64,000 nucleotides of DNA from Onchidella celtica. Its lineage: Eukaryota; Mollusca; Gastropoda; Systellommatophora; Onchidiidae. The stretch spans positions 38,910,057 through 38,974,056 of the forward strand of contig OZ007570.1 of assembly GCA_963931925.1 (NCBI GenBank), given 5' to 3'. This document shows, piece by piece, positions 1 through 10,389 of the stretch. Numbering within the stretch: the first letter of the stretch is position 1; the number at the start of each line of letters is the position of its first letter. The position numbers and the translations under genes are program-made. Below the pieces are notes generated by a model, which was not told the origin of the DNA, searched no databases, and saw nothing but the letters and a program-made list of their open reading frames with translations.

Positions 1-228
1 CCAAGGTATCTTTAACGTGCGCAACGTGCACACGGGCCCTCCGAATTTTTTCGTCCTTTTTCCGAGAAGACTGGGTACTCGATCCTACTCCCCAATAGGA
101 TCAGGGACACGAAATTATGGGGAAAATCCCAAACTTCCAACATGCCTGCACCGGCCGGGTTTTGAACCCAGGACCCTTGGCATGAGAGGCGAGCATCCTG
201 GCTCTAGACCACCTTGTCCCCGAATACC
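1..228 (-). mobile_element. SINE-1 copy (tRNA-derived), cut by window edge
   Basis: This is the tRNA end and middle of a SINE family seen five times here (also near 15.1, 21.3, 22.0 and 36.8 kb). Read on the minus strand it starts with a tRNA-like head whose A-box-like stretch is at about 205-222 and whose B-box-like stretch is at about 163-180. The shared body motif (rc of gtgcgcaacgtgcac) follows at 17-33. The 3' part lies outside the window. The head abuts a MITE-B fragment at 229, so the SINE probably inserted into that MITE. Confidence 0.75.
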
Positions 229-365
229 TGAACGCAGGAAAAATGGCTAACCTTTCACACTGTAAGCAAATCTCGATTGCAGGTAGGGAAAATTTCCCTC
301 TTTGGAGGGGTTTTGTCAGGAATTTGGTCTTTCACCTTGAGTCAAATTTGGTCAATTCCACTCAC
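229..365 (+). mobile_element. MITE-B fragment (right half)
   Basis: This matches the right half of the MITE-B copies at 751-1002, 42482-42724 and 51590-51833: the aatggct block, gcaaatctc, a pyrimidine-rich step and the end ...ccactcac. The left half is replaced by the SINE-1 copy, which suggests a nested insertion. No coding capacity. Confidence 0.65.
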
Positions 366-689
366 ATTTAGTGAACGATGTCTCTCAGGGGGTGTGTTTG
401 GGGTGTGGCGGGAGGGGTGCCATACCCACAAGGTTCTTGTCCTGGTGATTCCAGTGGGTGCGTGCGGGAGGAGAGGGGGTGGGGGAACAAGAGCCGTTGA
501 ATAATGGACACTACATGCACAGTGAAGGAGACAGAGTCTCACTTTGTTTGTCTCCACTGATCAGGAACAAATTGAAAATGATCAGTTTGACACGACAAGG
601 ATCTTGCAAAATCCTCAGAATGGCACAGACTGATTTATACCTGAGCACGGCAAGGGAAAGTGACTTTTATGTACAAAAGAAAATGTTTT
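366..689. other. Unassigned spacer
   Basis: Mixed sequence with a G-rich stretch at 405-490. I see no repeat partner and no supported ORF. Confidence 0.4.
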
Positions 690-750
690 GTTGGTTTTTT
701 TTCCTCCCCGGGAATCGAACCCTAGTCTTTCCACATAGTACAGAATTTGT
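690..750 (-). repeat. tRNA-like B-box fragment
   Basis: The minus strand carries a good B-box-like motif (ggttcgattccc) at about 709-722 and a T-rich/A-rich tract beside it. No A-box lies at the expected distance, so this is at best a truncated tRNA-derived SINE, not a tRNA gene. Confidence 0.3.
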
Positions 751-1002
751 GTGGGTGGATCTGACCAAAACGGGCTTAAAGTGAAATATTTTGTACCTCT
801 TGAAAAAAATCAAAATAAAATGATTCTTAGACGACTACAAGCAAAATATTTTAACTGAATGCAGAAAAATGTCTAATCTTTTATATTATAAACAAATTTC
901 AATTTCCATGGAAAATGGTTTTCCCCATTTGAAGGGGTTTTCTCGGGAGTTCATTTTTTTTAATTTTTTTACCTTAAGCCCGATTTCGTCAGGTCCATTC
1001 AC
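751..1002 (+). mobile_element. MITE-B, full-length copy (252 bp)
   Basis: A short non-coding element with terminal inverted repeats. The left end begins gtgggtggatctgac and carries gggctta; the right end is its inverse, taagcccgatttcgtc then ccattcac. Related copies lie at 229, 24967 (reverse), 42482 and 51590, with a diverged one at 61614. Each has the same inner blocks (caagcaaaatattttaactg, aatggct). Inverted ends, about 240-250 bp length and lack of an ORF make it a non-autonomous DNA transposon. I could not fix the target duplication, so the superfamily is open. Confidence 0.75.
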
Positions 1003-1239
1003 TTTAATTTCTTCTCACTTTCAACTCAGTCTCCGTTGATCACTGCATCTGACCTGTGTTGCCCTGAGATTGTTGTTAAATTTGGATTTTGAACATAAAA
1101 GACTGGTTCAGTTGTTGTGGTGAAAAATAAAAATTCATTGAGACGTGCGTGTGTGTGTGTGTGGGGGGGGGGGAGGGGAGAGAGAATTGGGTTATAATGT
1201 TCCGGAACGATACTGTTGTTGTAGTATCATAGACATATC
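1003..1239. repeat. Spacer with (GT)n and G11 run
   Basis: A (GT)n tract at about 1148-1162 runs straight into an 11-G homopolymer. Nothing else is recognised. Confidence 0.6.
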
Positions 1240-1499
1240 TCCACCCTAGGTCTTGTTTGTCCTATCTCACTTTTCTGAAAAACTTGAAATCTTATAGTGC
1301 CGGTATATAAATAGAAGAGGTATAACAAATGCACACATTGGTACGTTTAAAATATGTTGTGGCACTAATCAAGCTGTTTCGCAGTTCCGATATATTCTAA
1401 CTCCTACTCATCATTATACTAGAGTGGAAAACGTTTAATTTCGAATTTCTCAGTTGTGCAAAAATTGGAAGTGGAACAAAGAAGAACTAAAGTCGCGAT
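1240..1499 (+). mobile_element. MITE-G copy
   Basis: Non-coding element with inverted ends: left taggtcttgtttgtcc, right gaagaactaaagtcgcga. It shares the body (gcactaatcaagctgtttc, cgaatttctcagttgtgcaa) with copies at 3043, 6665, 27458 and 39412, and an end fragment at 62708. The right end is the best conserved part of the family (aactaaggtcgcga). Confidence 0.7.
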
Positions 1500-2263
1500 A
1501 TTATAAGGCTTCTGTTTCTCTACTCCCTTTGTTTTACAACTTGATTCCTGCTTATCAAATTATATAAATTAGACTCGGAGTGTTGTCTGTGGCACATCTC
1601 GTGAGCTGCACCGCTCAGCAGCGGCCCATCTGATATCCATTGTTCAGAGAAACAAGAGGGAGAGAGAGAGAAAGAGAGTGAGAGAGCTGACCGCCGCTCT
1701 GTGACTGCACTGACGATACCGGAGATCAGAAAATTGTACTTGAGTGAGTATCGATGTGAGTAGGTTGCACGCATTTCAAAAACAAGGCTTAAACATTAAA
1801 TTTTTGTTTTCTTATCTGCACTTAAGTTTATGCACGTCATCCAACGAAGTGTGTAATCATCAAAGTGAATTCGATATGATCCGTCAGGACCTGCGGTGAA
1901 ACGCATGTGACACTGTCATAAATATTTAGTTTAATGTCAAATAGAAGGGAGAAACCTGGAGATAAAACCAACAACCGATGGCTTAATTCGTTTTACACAG
2001 AAACACAATTTCCGGTAACTGACTTTTTATGTGGGCAGTTCATCCATTTTTTGAAGCGCCGAGGAAATTCGCTTCCGTTCGTTTCAGTTTCTGCAGTATT
2101 GTCTTGCTTCCGATCCTCTTTATTGCTTTTTTACCCCCTTTCTTTTTGAAACATCTTGTGCCAAGGAGCGTGATGAAGAGTCAGAACCTTCCTTTGCGCC
2201 TTGGTACAGTTGGAGTATTCAGTATAAATGTCTTGGGCTTCTGACGATTTCTGCGCTAATAAA
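1500..2263. other. Unassigned spacer
   Basis: AT-rich sequence with a short GA-rich tract at 1655-1690. Short ORFs on both strands overlap each other and show no domain or composition typical of coding sequence. Confidence 0.4.
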
Positions 2264-2735
2264 GGTCCTGTCCAGGTCTGCTGCAAAAGGACTTCTTTCT
2301 TTACCCGTGCCACAATAATTTTTTTTTTTTGCCAAGTGTGTTCTAAAGAAAAAAAAAAACACGTTAATTTCCGTGCTACCAAAGGACATCTTTCCAAGTC
2401 TATGCTACAAAAATATACTTGTCCAAGTCTGTGCTACAAAAGTGTACGTGTCCAAGGCTGTGCTACAAAAGTATAGCTGTCCAAGTCTGTGCTACAAAAG
2501 TATAGTTGTCCAAGTCTGTGCTACAAAAGTATACGTGTCCAAGGCTGTGCTACAAAAGTATAGTTGTCCAAGTCTGTGCTACAAAAGTATACTTGTCTAA
2601 GTCTGTGCTACAAAACGTGTACTTTTCAAGTCTAGGCTGGAAAACAAAAGATTTCCATGTTTGTGCTCTAGGGAACATTTTTCTAAGTCTATGCTAAAAG
2701 AGATCAAGTCTACGCAAAAGGACCTGTCTCTGAAA
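2264..2735 (+). repeat. 29-bp minisatellite
   Basis: A tandem array of a 29-bp unit of the form aagtctgtgctacaaaagta plus tacttgtcc. The core at about 2390-2625 is well conserved. Both flanks decay: 2264-2390 and 2625-2735 hold units with indels (ggtctgctgcaaaagg, agtctacgcaaaagg). Because 29 is not a multiple of 3, the short ORFs running through it hop between frames and are artefacts. Confidence 0.85.
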
Positions 2736-3042
2736 GGATACAACGCCAGAAGTATAGACCTCTCAATGAAATTTTTACGTGTGTTGTTTCATTGATACCC
2801 AGCATTGTTGTGTGCGTCATTGGAGTGGAACTTATCAACATAATATTCACACCCACTGACTTTGCTCAACGTATCTGCTATCTTCACCGGCATGTTCAAT
2901 GATGATGAAGCAAGTCAGCTCGCTACCTAACTATGCAAGTAGTAACTGTTGTGACGGTGTTGTGGCAGTTTGTTCAAAACACGTGTTGGGAGCCTATGAA
3001 AACACGTCATTATTTGTCAGTTATTCACTTCAGTGGCATTAA
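2736..3042. other. Unassigned spacer
   Basis: No repeat partner and no supported ORF. Confidence 0.35.
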
Positions 3043-3308
3043 ATCGCGAGCTCAGTTCTTGTTTGTTCCAACTCCATTTTTTTTTTCACAACTGAGAAAT
3101 TCGACGTCAAGCGTTCGTGGCTGCAGTATGATGACAAGGAGTTGGAAAATCTCAACTGTGAAACAGCTTGATGAGTGCCACAATGCATTTTAAATAAGTG
3201 TCAAAATGTGAATTTGTGATAACTCTTCTACATACTAAAAGATCATCAGTTGTTGTTGGTGTTGTTTTTTCAGAAAATGAAGCTAGAGCGAACAAGAACT
3301 GAGGTCGC
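3043..3308 (-). mobile_element. MITE-G copy
   Basis: The left end reads atcgcgagctcagttcttg and the right end agaactgaggtcgc, an inverted pair. The inner block (caactgagaaattcgacgtc, gtgaaacagcttgatgag) is the reverse complement of the copies at 1240 and 39412. Confidence 0.75.
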
Positions 3309-3628
3309 CAAATGCCAAGCACTTTCCCAATTAGTTTCGTGCCGACGCTTCGTTAAACGCAAACTCAACTCAATTCACAACTAGTATACCAAACTTGACT
3401 ATGTCTTTAGGAACTGACATAAAATTTAGTGTACACTGGAAACTATAGGCCCACAGATGACCTCGGGCTGTTTCATGTGAATCAATTATTTTGACTCGTA
3501 TTTCCGGACTCGATTTCATTTTTTAAATGGTTAGACCTATAAAGACCATTGGCTCGGCCAGTCGCTGTTCCAACAATCGAACGTATCTCGCCGAATCAGC
3601 CAGTGGTTTTTCGACAAAATCTAGGAAT
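3309..3628. other. Unassigned spacer
   Basis: No repeat partner and no supported ORF. Confidence 0.35.
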
Positions 3629-3946
3629 GTTGTTACAAGTACCTATTTCCCACCAAGTTTTTTTTTTGCTCTAGGGATACGTACTTTAAAGCCTTTTGTG
3701 ACTCCAGAGCTAGAGAGATCCTCCCGAAATACTCCGAATAACAGCCTTAAATAATTATTCTTTCAGATTTTCTTATTGTTTTCCTCCTATTTTTTTTTTT
3801 GGTAGAAAGGGTAGGGGACAGGCTTAGGAAAACGATAAGACTTAAGGTTGAGGATAAGGACGGGGTTAGGGATAGGTACTTATATGTGCGGGCCCCTCCT
3901 AACGCATAACGCTGGGGGTGCATAGTGGGGACGTATGACAACAGCC
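3629..3946 (+). mobile_element. MITE-A copy (~318 bp)
   Basis: Non-coding element with inverted ends: gttgttacaagtacc on the left and the inverse, gacgtatgacaacagcc, on the right. Shared inner blocks include aaagccttttgtgactccag, agctagagag and ttaaataattattctttcag, then a T-run and gataaggacggggttaggg. Other copies lie at 20426, 30560 (reverse), 46541 (reverse) and 52287 (reverse). The inner block taattaattattctttcag is strikingly stable across copies. Confidence 0.8.
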
Positions 3947-5010
3947 CAAGTCAATGTATATTATGGTTTCTTTCTTTACCAAGGTATCCAAAGCCACGCC
4001 TACATCTCACAATGCAATATATGTGAGCACTTTGCCTTGCTTCGGCCACTACAATTTTTTTGTAAAAATCGTGATAATTTTATTTTAATCCTATAGGCCC
4101 TGGGGTAGAAAAATAACAACAACAACAACAATAGAAAGCGTTCTTTAAAATGTCTGAATTACATTATATTAACTGCAGCTTTATTGTCACGTAGCTCCAT
4201 CGAATCTTATAATTATACTGGTAGAACAAAATCACATTGTTAGCTATCGGTATGAAAAATTTGTGGCTCTGCTAGATATTGCTCTCTGTTGAAAAGTTTC
4301 TGTGCATGAAAAATATCTCATTTATGTCTATTTGTCTGTCTGTCTGCCTGCCTGCCTGGGGGGGGGGGGGTTAGGGGATGAGTCCTTATTTCAAAATAAT
4401 TTGAAAGTTGGTAGTCTTGTCAGAATGAGATGAGCAAACTGAGAAATGTAGCGACGTTTATCAGTAAATATAAAGAGCGAGCATACCGTGAAAGACACCG
4501 TTTCCATGTTATCAAATGATGTTCAACTCACTTTGGGCCGCGGAGTTAAAAATCTTAATCCATTAAAGGTTATTGCAGAGAAATAGAACTTTAGGGTGCG
4601 AAGTAGTGGGGGGGGGGGTGGGATTTATTAGCTAATCAATTAAGAAATAAAGCAGCAAAATGCTTCTTGATCCTAGTACCTGTATGACATCACAGACCCT
4701 CCCACCTAGCGGAAGAGCCGCTCAGTCATAGAGCTTAAAATGTCTCTATTTCAATGCAAAAGGATTTTGCCCTGCGACATCTCCATCCGATCTCCAGTTT
4801 GACAGGACAAAGCCATTTCTCACTGAATGTCGACGTATTTTTAAAAACAATTAAGAAGAAAAAATATTCACTTTGTCTTTCAGAGCATTTGGGAATTGAC
4901 TAATGGAGACGAGATTGTCAAAAAAACATCACATTATCAGACATTATTGACACACTACAAAAGGAAACATCGAAACGAGTGTTTCAGACCACAAGCGAAT
5001 CATTCTGTCT
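3947..5010. other. Unassigned spacer with G-runs
   Basis: Holds a short (TCTG/CCTG)n tract ending in a 13-G run at 4330-4370 and a second G-run at about 4608-4618. No ORF of coding character and no repeat partner recognised. Confidence 0.4.
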
Positions 5011-5380
5011 CTCTTTCGCTCTCTGTCTTTCTCCCCCTCTCTCTGTCCCTCCCTCTCTTCCCACTTCTTCAACCGCACCCTGTCTTTTTCTATCTCAGTA
5101 TCTGTCTCTCTGCGTCGCACTTTCTTTTCTTTTTTTTTTCTGTATTTTTATTCAGCAGAAAAGAACAGAAAGTGGTGTAACTGTCAGTCTCAGAGTGCTC
5201 GGAGACATATATTTATCTATCAAAATGAAATCTCACCCTTTTGAAGAGGCGTCTCAATCTGTCACAGTCTCTTGTTTTATTTCATGTACTGCCTCCGACC
5301 TATTTCATCTACATTATAGCCGCCCACCCACAAACCAACCTTTGAAAATACCTGTTATCTATGTATCTGTCTGTCGGTCG

Positions 5381-5429
<49 letters not shown>

Positions 5430-5444
5430 CCTGCCTGCCTGCCA

Positions 5445-5476
<32 letters not shown>

Positions 5477-5482
5477 GTCCTG

Positions 5483-5514
<32 letters not shown>

Positions 5515-5615
5515 CTATCTATCTATCTATCTGTCTGTCTGTCTGTCTGTCTGACTGTCTGTCTGTCTGCCCGTCCGTCCGTCCTCTCTCTCTCGCCCGC
5601 TGGTCAGTCTGTCCG
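5011..5615 (+). repeat. Pyrimidine tract and CTGT/CTAT tetranucleotide array
   Basis: A CT-rich stretch at 5011-5150 is followed, after about 200 bp of ordinary sequence, by a compound tetranucleotide array at about 5356-5600. It passes from (CTGT)n through CCTG to (CTGT)n, (CTAT)n, again (CTGT)n and CCGT. Long translated runs of Leu-Ser-Val-Cys or Leu-Ser-Ile-Tyr here come only from the 4-bp period, which is open in all frames. Confidence 0.9.
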
Positions 5616-5981
5616 TCAATCTAGCCACCTGTTTGTCTGCCTATGTCTGGCTCTCAGCCTGCCTCGCTGACCTGTCTGTGTGTCCAGAAATGAGAAAAAC
5701 AGGTCTGGCCGTCTATCGCTAAATGAATGAATGTTTTTCTTTTCCATGCGAGCCCAACCCAGTACCTGATAAATTCTAACAGCAAAGCACGTCTGAAACC
5801 ATGTACGCGTGAGGTCCGATATTGAAACAGCGAGATGGACACCGAAAAATCTGTAGAAAACGTCACGGCCGGCTGCTGATGGAGCTGAAAAGATGTTCAT
5901 TACAGCAGGGTGGGACACATCGTGGGGGGCCCTTTGCCCCGGAAGTCTCCAGTACAGGGCTGGAATGCCCCAAATGAGCAC
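5616..5981 (-). other. Open frame of unknown status (121 codons)
   Basis: An open minus-strand frame that is not itself low complexity over its first 100 codons; its last part runs into the degenerate edge of the tetranucleotide array. It shows no signal peptide, no membrane segment and no motif I recognise. It could be chance or part of an unrecognised element. I make no product call. Confidence 0.15.
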
Positions 5982-6664
5982 GTCCAGAACTAGGATTTAA
6001 TGCATAATCCAGCCCGGCTTAGGGACTCACTCAGACTGTATTCAGTTTTAATTAGTGGTCTCACGTCGTCAGTGTTCGTCACGAGTTCTTTTCCTCCCCG
6101 GGCTGCCTTAATTGGCACACTCATATACACGTGAGATGCTTATTGACAACTCCTCTGCATTAAAATATGCATGGCAAGCATCGATTTTTTTTCATCTGAC
6201 TCAGGCTTTAAGTGGGCCGGGTGGGTTGTTTAGCTTGGGAAATCTGCCATCAGGCCAAACGTGCTTTTGGCAAAACTAGAAATGCATATGTTGAATATTG
6301 AGTTATTGATGAAGATGAAGGCAAGTTTTTTTTGTAGTTTTTGTTTTGTTTTTGTTTCTTTTTCGTTTTTGATTTCATGAGTTTTCTGCAGAATGTAGCG
6401 AGACGACGTTTTATACGCTGAAATGGTTTCCAGGGATAGCTCGGTAGGTAGGATGTTCGCTGGGGTGTCTTAATTCTTTGTAGCTGGATGGAACGCAGTG
6501 TTTTCTTTGTGTCCAATGATGCATTATTTGTATCGGAATGACTGTTTGTGCAATGTGGCCAGATTCCGGCTTTTTCAAAAATGTTTTTGCTTTTTTTTTA
6601 ATGCCTTTTTTTGCTGAAAATTTAGAGTTATGGCCAGGGTTATGGTTAAGTGTCGGTTTGCTAA
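5982..6664. other. Unassigned spacer
   Basis: Contains a tRNA A-box-like stretch at about 6438-6452 without a matching B-box, and T-rich tracts at 6325-6370 and 6580-6612. Nothing else supported. Confidence 0.35.
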
Positions 6665-6927
6665 TTCGCGACCAAAATCAAGTTCTTGTTTGTTCTATCT
6701 CCATTTGCTGAAAAAAACTGGAGATCTTCTAGTTAGTACAAGAGGCAGAACAAATTCAAACTTTGACACTTGTTTAAAATGGGCTGTGGCACTTGTCAAG
6801 CTGATTCACAGTTCTGATTTATTCTATACTAACTCCTTATGTAATAACTAAAACCGCAAATGTTTAACGTCGAATTTTTCAGTTGTGCAAAAAGTGGAGT
6901 TGGAATAAAGATGAACTAAGGTAGCGA
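6665..6927 (+). mobile_element. MITE-G copy
   Basis: The left end is ttcgcgacc...caagttcttgtttgttc and the right end gatgaactaaggtagcga. The inner block (gtggcacttgtcaagctgat, cgaatttttcagttgtgcaa) matches the other MITE-G copies. Confidence 0.8.
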
Positions 6928-7104
6928 TATAGCTAACTGGCCATAACATCTTTTTCCGCAAGTTGGCCACAGGCTGGTGATAAATATATTGTAAGTATTT
7001 TGATTGAAAGAACGTAACTGCCTCATTCTGTTTGTTTTAGTACATATGTGTTTTTAAACCTACAGTTGCAGTTACTTGTCAGTTCAGCCACATAAAAGCA
7101 TGTT
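6928..7104. other. Short spacer before the LINE
   Basis: No feature seen. It ends at the target-site duplication of the RTE-like LINE. Confidence 0.4.
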
Positions 7105-7117
7105 ATTTGTGACATAC
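7105..7117 (+). repeat. Target-site duplication of the RTE-like LINE, 3' side
   Basis: ATTTGTGACATAC is repeated exactly at 11076-11088. The two copies bracket the whole LINE. Confidence 0.85.
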
Positions 7118-7173
7118 ATATATATGGCCTTTAGCGTCTTTACAGACGGTCTTAGCAGCTATAATATTCACTT

Positions 7174-10100
7174 TCACTTTGACTGACAGCTTCTCTCGTG
7201 GCTTATTCTACCAATGTTTGACCCGAGAGTGCGATGGCAGTGATTGCAGGTCAGTCTTTTGGGTTCACTTCGGCGAGTGTTTTCATTCCGCCTCTGTCGT
7301 TTTGTCAGGTATGTTTCTTTTGCCTTGAAGTCTATTGCGAGCGTGCCACTGCGCAATTTTTGTCTCCATCTGCTTCGATCATTTGCAAGGTTCTCCCATT
7401 CATTGGGGTCGATGTTGAATGCTTTCATCGTGACCTTGCAAGTGTCTTTGAATCGCAGATGTGGCCTACCTCTGGGTCGGTTGCCAGTAGCAAGTTCCCC
7501 GTAGAGAATTTGTCTGGGGATGCGATCATTTTCCATACGGTGGAGATGTCCAAGCCACCGCAGTCTTTTTTTGCCTAGGAGAGCCTGAGTTGATGGAATG
7601 TTGGCTCGGCTCAGAACTTCGATATTTGAGATCCTGTCTTGCCACTTGATCTTGAGAATTTTGCGTAGGCAGCGCAGGTGGAAGGAGTTGAGGGATCTTT
7701 CATGTTTGGAGTAGGTGGTCCATGTCTCTGAGCCATACAGCAGGGTGCTTAGGACGCAAGTTTGGTACACGAGTACCTTTGTTTTGATGGTCAGCTTGCT
7801 ATTGTTCCACACCCTTTTTGAGAGTTTGCCAAAAGCTGTGGCCGCCTTTCCTATTCTGGCATTTATTTCAGTTGTTATGTCTGTGCTACCACTGATGGTT
7901 GAGCCTAGGTAGCAGAATTTTCCCACTTGCTCCAGAGGAGAGCCATTCAGCATGATTGGGTTGGGGTTTCTCAAGCCTTGTGTCAAAACTACAGTTTTTG
8001 AGACACTGATCTTTAGCATGAATTTGTCACAGGCTTTGGCAAGGCTATTGATGAGAGCCTGGAGCGTGGTTTCATCGTGGGCCACGATTGCAGCATCATC
8101 TGCGAAGAGGAGCTCTTGTAACATAATATGCTCTGTACGAGATTTTGCTTTTAGTCTGGCAACATTAAAAATGGAGCCGTCCACTCTGGTGTTAATAAGT
8201 ACTCCACCTGAACATTGACCAAAGGCATTCTTGAGTAGGGCTGCAAAATATATACCAAATAAGGTAGGAGCAAGAACACATCCCTGCTTCACACTGCTGT
8301 TTACAGCAAATGAATTGGATGTGCAGCCCTCAAAGTTGACACATGCCCTCATGTCAGTGTGGAAGGATGCAATAAGTTTTAGCAATGTTGGTGGACAGCC
8401 TATGGATTTAAGGACTGCATACAGGCCAGATCGGCTTACGGTGTCGAAAGCCTTTGTTAGGTCCACAAAGCATGTTATAAGCGGCCTGTTTTGTTCTTTA
8501 CATTTTTCTTGGATTTGCCGAAGTGCAAATATCATGTCAATAGTTGATCGTTTGCTTCGAAAGCCACATTGTGTTTCTGGTAAGACTTTTTCCGCCAGTT
8601 GTTGAAGGCGGCAGTGGATGTCGCGAGCAAAAGCCTTTCCAGTAATGCTGAGGAGGGATATGCCTCGATAGTTGTTGCAGTCGCCTTTGTCTCCTTTGTT
8701 CTTGTAAAGTGTGACAATTTTGGCGTCTCTCATATCATGTGGTATCACGCCTTCTTTCCAACACTGCAGTAACAGATTATACAGGTGTGGTAATAGTGGG
8801 CCTTTTAGGTCTTTTAATACCTCTGCAGGAATGTTGTCACTTCCTGTGGCTTTTCCAGCAGACAGGTGGTCGATTGCATTGGAAAGCTCGACTAAGGAAG
8901 GTTCAGCGTCAAGTTCGGCCATTATTGGCAGTTTTTGGAGGTGTTCCTCAAAATCTGGTGGAATATTTTTCTCAGTTGAATACAACAGAGAGTAATGCTC
9001 TACCCACCTGTTCAGTTGTTCATTTTTATCTGTGATGGGTTCACCATTTACAGACTTAAGTGGGGCGCTTTTGGTGATGATTGGCCCAAGAGCTACTTTC
9101 ATCTGACTAAAGGCGGTTTTCATATCTCCCTTTTCATTTGCCTCTTGTATGCTGTTACACAAGTCTGTCCAGTATTTGTTGGCGCAACGTCTTACCTCCA
9201 GCTGAAGTTTAGCTTTTGCATTTTTCAAACAAGTTTTTGTACTCTGATTGCAATTTTTGTTATACTCATTGAAAGCAGATTTCTTTTGCTCAATGAGAGG
9301 TAGGAGAATTTCGCTGTTCTGGGCTACCCAGTCGTTGTTTGAAACTTTATGCTGTCCAAAAGACTTGATGGCACAGACATGAATTTTTGAACTGAGAGTG
9401 TTCCATGTTTCATCTACCGAGTCACATTGGGTGACATTATCCATGCTTTCAGCAAATAACTTTTCAAATGACTTTCTATTTGATTCATCTCTGATTGCTG
9501 TTACATTGATCTTAGGGATTGAAGGGGCTTTTGATCTGTATATTTTCTTGGCCGAAATTTTGATTTTGCTGACTACCAGTGCATGGTCGGTGTCACAGTC
9601 AGCACTGTGGAGGGAACGAGTTATTTTTATACAGCCCAAACTCTTCCTCCTTGAGAGAATAAGATCTAATTGATGCCAATGGCCAGACCTGGGATGGCGC
9701 CATGATGTTCTTTGGCATCTCTTAAGGTCAAAGTACGTGTTTGTAACACATAATGAGTTTACGGAGCATAGCTCCAGAAGGCGCTGCCCGTTTTCGTTGA
9801 TGTTGCCAATGCCGAAGTGCCCAATGCACTTTGGCCATGCGGAGTGATCTGCTCCCACTCGAGCGTTAAAGTCACCCAGAATTAGCAGGCCTTCGGAGAG
9901 AGGGATGTTGTGGAGAGTCCTCTGCAATGCCTCGTAGAAAATGTCTTTGGTTTCGTCAGAGGAGGTAAGTGTTGGGGCATAGACACAGATAATGTTGGTA
10001 AAACCAGACCGGGTGTTCAGTCTGAGTGTCATGATGCGTTCTGACACTCCAATTGGAGTTGCGATCGAATTGATAAGGGAGTTTTTTACGGCGAAGCCCA

Positions 10101-10305
10101 CGCCGTGGATTCTCGGCTGTTCGCTGCTAAGGCCCTGCCAGAAGAAGGTGTAGTTTTCTTCTTTGACTGACCCGGAGTCGGGAAGTCGAGTTTCTTGAAG
10201 GGCAGCGATGTCGATGTTTAGTAGCTGAAGTTCTCGATCAATAATTTGGGATTTCCTGATGGAGTCAATATCAGTGAGATCTTGCTGTTGCAAGCCTGGG
10301 CGCAT
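7174..10305 (-). CDS. LINE polyprotein: endonuclease + reverse transcriptase (1043 aa)
   Basis: Enzyme of target-primed reverse transcription. It would nick nuclear DNA and copy its own RNA at the nick. Residues 1-250 form an APE-type endonuclease: QETR (37-40), VYAPT (108-112), GDFNARVG (144-151) and TDH (239-241). The reverse transcriptase spans about 470-830, with YRGISLL (546-552), motif A FVDLTKAFD (613-621), VKQGCVLAP (672-680) and the catalytic FADD (734-737). The C-terminal third holds LLYGSETWT and LRWLGHLHRM blocks and ends in a C-x2-C...H...C finger (about 1018-1038). All key residues are present. The first ATG lies inside the endonuclease motif TWNVRTM, and the frame stays open 28 codons further upstream (to 10389) before a TAG. 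The true start is therefore probably upstream, with the N-terminus altered or reached by another route in this copy. Antisense ORFs here are shadows. Confidence 0.9.
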   Translation of the reverse strand: MRPGLQQQDLTDIDSIRKSQIIDRELQLLNIDIAALQETRLPDSGSVKEENYTFFWQGLSSEQPRIHGVGFAVKNSLINSIATPIGVSERIMTLRLNTRSGFTNIICVYAPTLTSSDETKDIFYEALQRTLHNIPLSEGLLILGDFNARVGADHSAWPKCIGHFGIGNINENGQRLLELCSVNSLCVTNTYFDLKRCQRTSWRHPRSGHWHQLDLILSRRKSLGCIKITRSLHSADCDTDHALVVSKIKISAKKIYRSKAPSIPKINVTAIRDESNRKSFEKLFAESMDNVTQCDSVDETWNTLSSKIHVCAIKSFGQHKVSNNDWVAQNSEILLPLIEQKKSAFNEYNKNCNQSTKTCLKNAKAKLQLEVRRCANKYWTDLCNSIQEANEKGDMKTAFSQMKVALGPIITKSAPLKSVNGEPITDKNEQLNRWVEHYSLLYSTEKNIPPDFEEHLQKLPIMAELDAEPSLVELSNAIDHLSAGKATGSDNIPAEVLKDLKGPLLPHLYNLLLQCWKEGVIPHDMRDAKIVTLYKNKGDKGDCNNYRGISLLSITGKAFARDIHCRLQQLAEKVLPETQCGFRSKRSTIDMIFALRQIQEKCKEQNRPLITCFVDLTKAFDTVSRSGLYAVLKSIGCPPTLLKLIASFHTDMRACVNFEGCTSNSFAVNSSVKQGCVLAPTLFGIYFAALLKNAFGQCSGGVLINTRVDGSIFNVARLKAKSRTEHIMLQELLFADDAAIVAHDETTLQALINSLAKACDKFMLKISVSKTVVLTQGLRNPNPIMLNGSPLEQVGKFCYLGSTISGSTDITTEINARIGKAATAFGKLSKRVWNNSKLTIKTKVLVYQTCVLSTLLYGSETWTTYSKHERSLNSFHLRCLRKILKIKWQDRISNIEVLSRANIPSTQALLGKKRLRWLGHLHRMENDRIPRQILYGELATGNRPRGRPHLRFKDTCKVTMKAFNIDPNEWENLANDRSRWRQKLRSGTLAIDFKAKETYLTKRQRRNENTRRSEPKRLTCNHCHRTLGSNIGRISHERSCQSK

Positions 10306-10389
10306 TGTTCTGACGTTCCAGGTACCAAGTTTTAGTATTTTTCTGTTTTTGCCAGGTGCACACTTTACGTCAGCTTTTTGACTTTTGGT

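Noticed and set aside
6425-6475. tRNA gene or SINE head
   Set aside because: Only an A-box-like stretch (tagctcggtagg); no B-box follows at the right distance.
8231-9303. Several plus-strand frames of 90-124 aa
   Set aside because: Antisense shadows of the RTE-like LINE polyprotein; the same holds for plus frames at 56082-60347 within the Tx1-like LINE.
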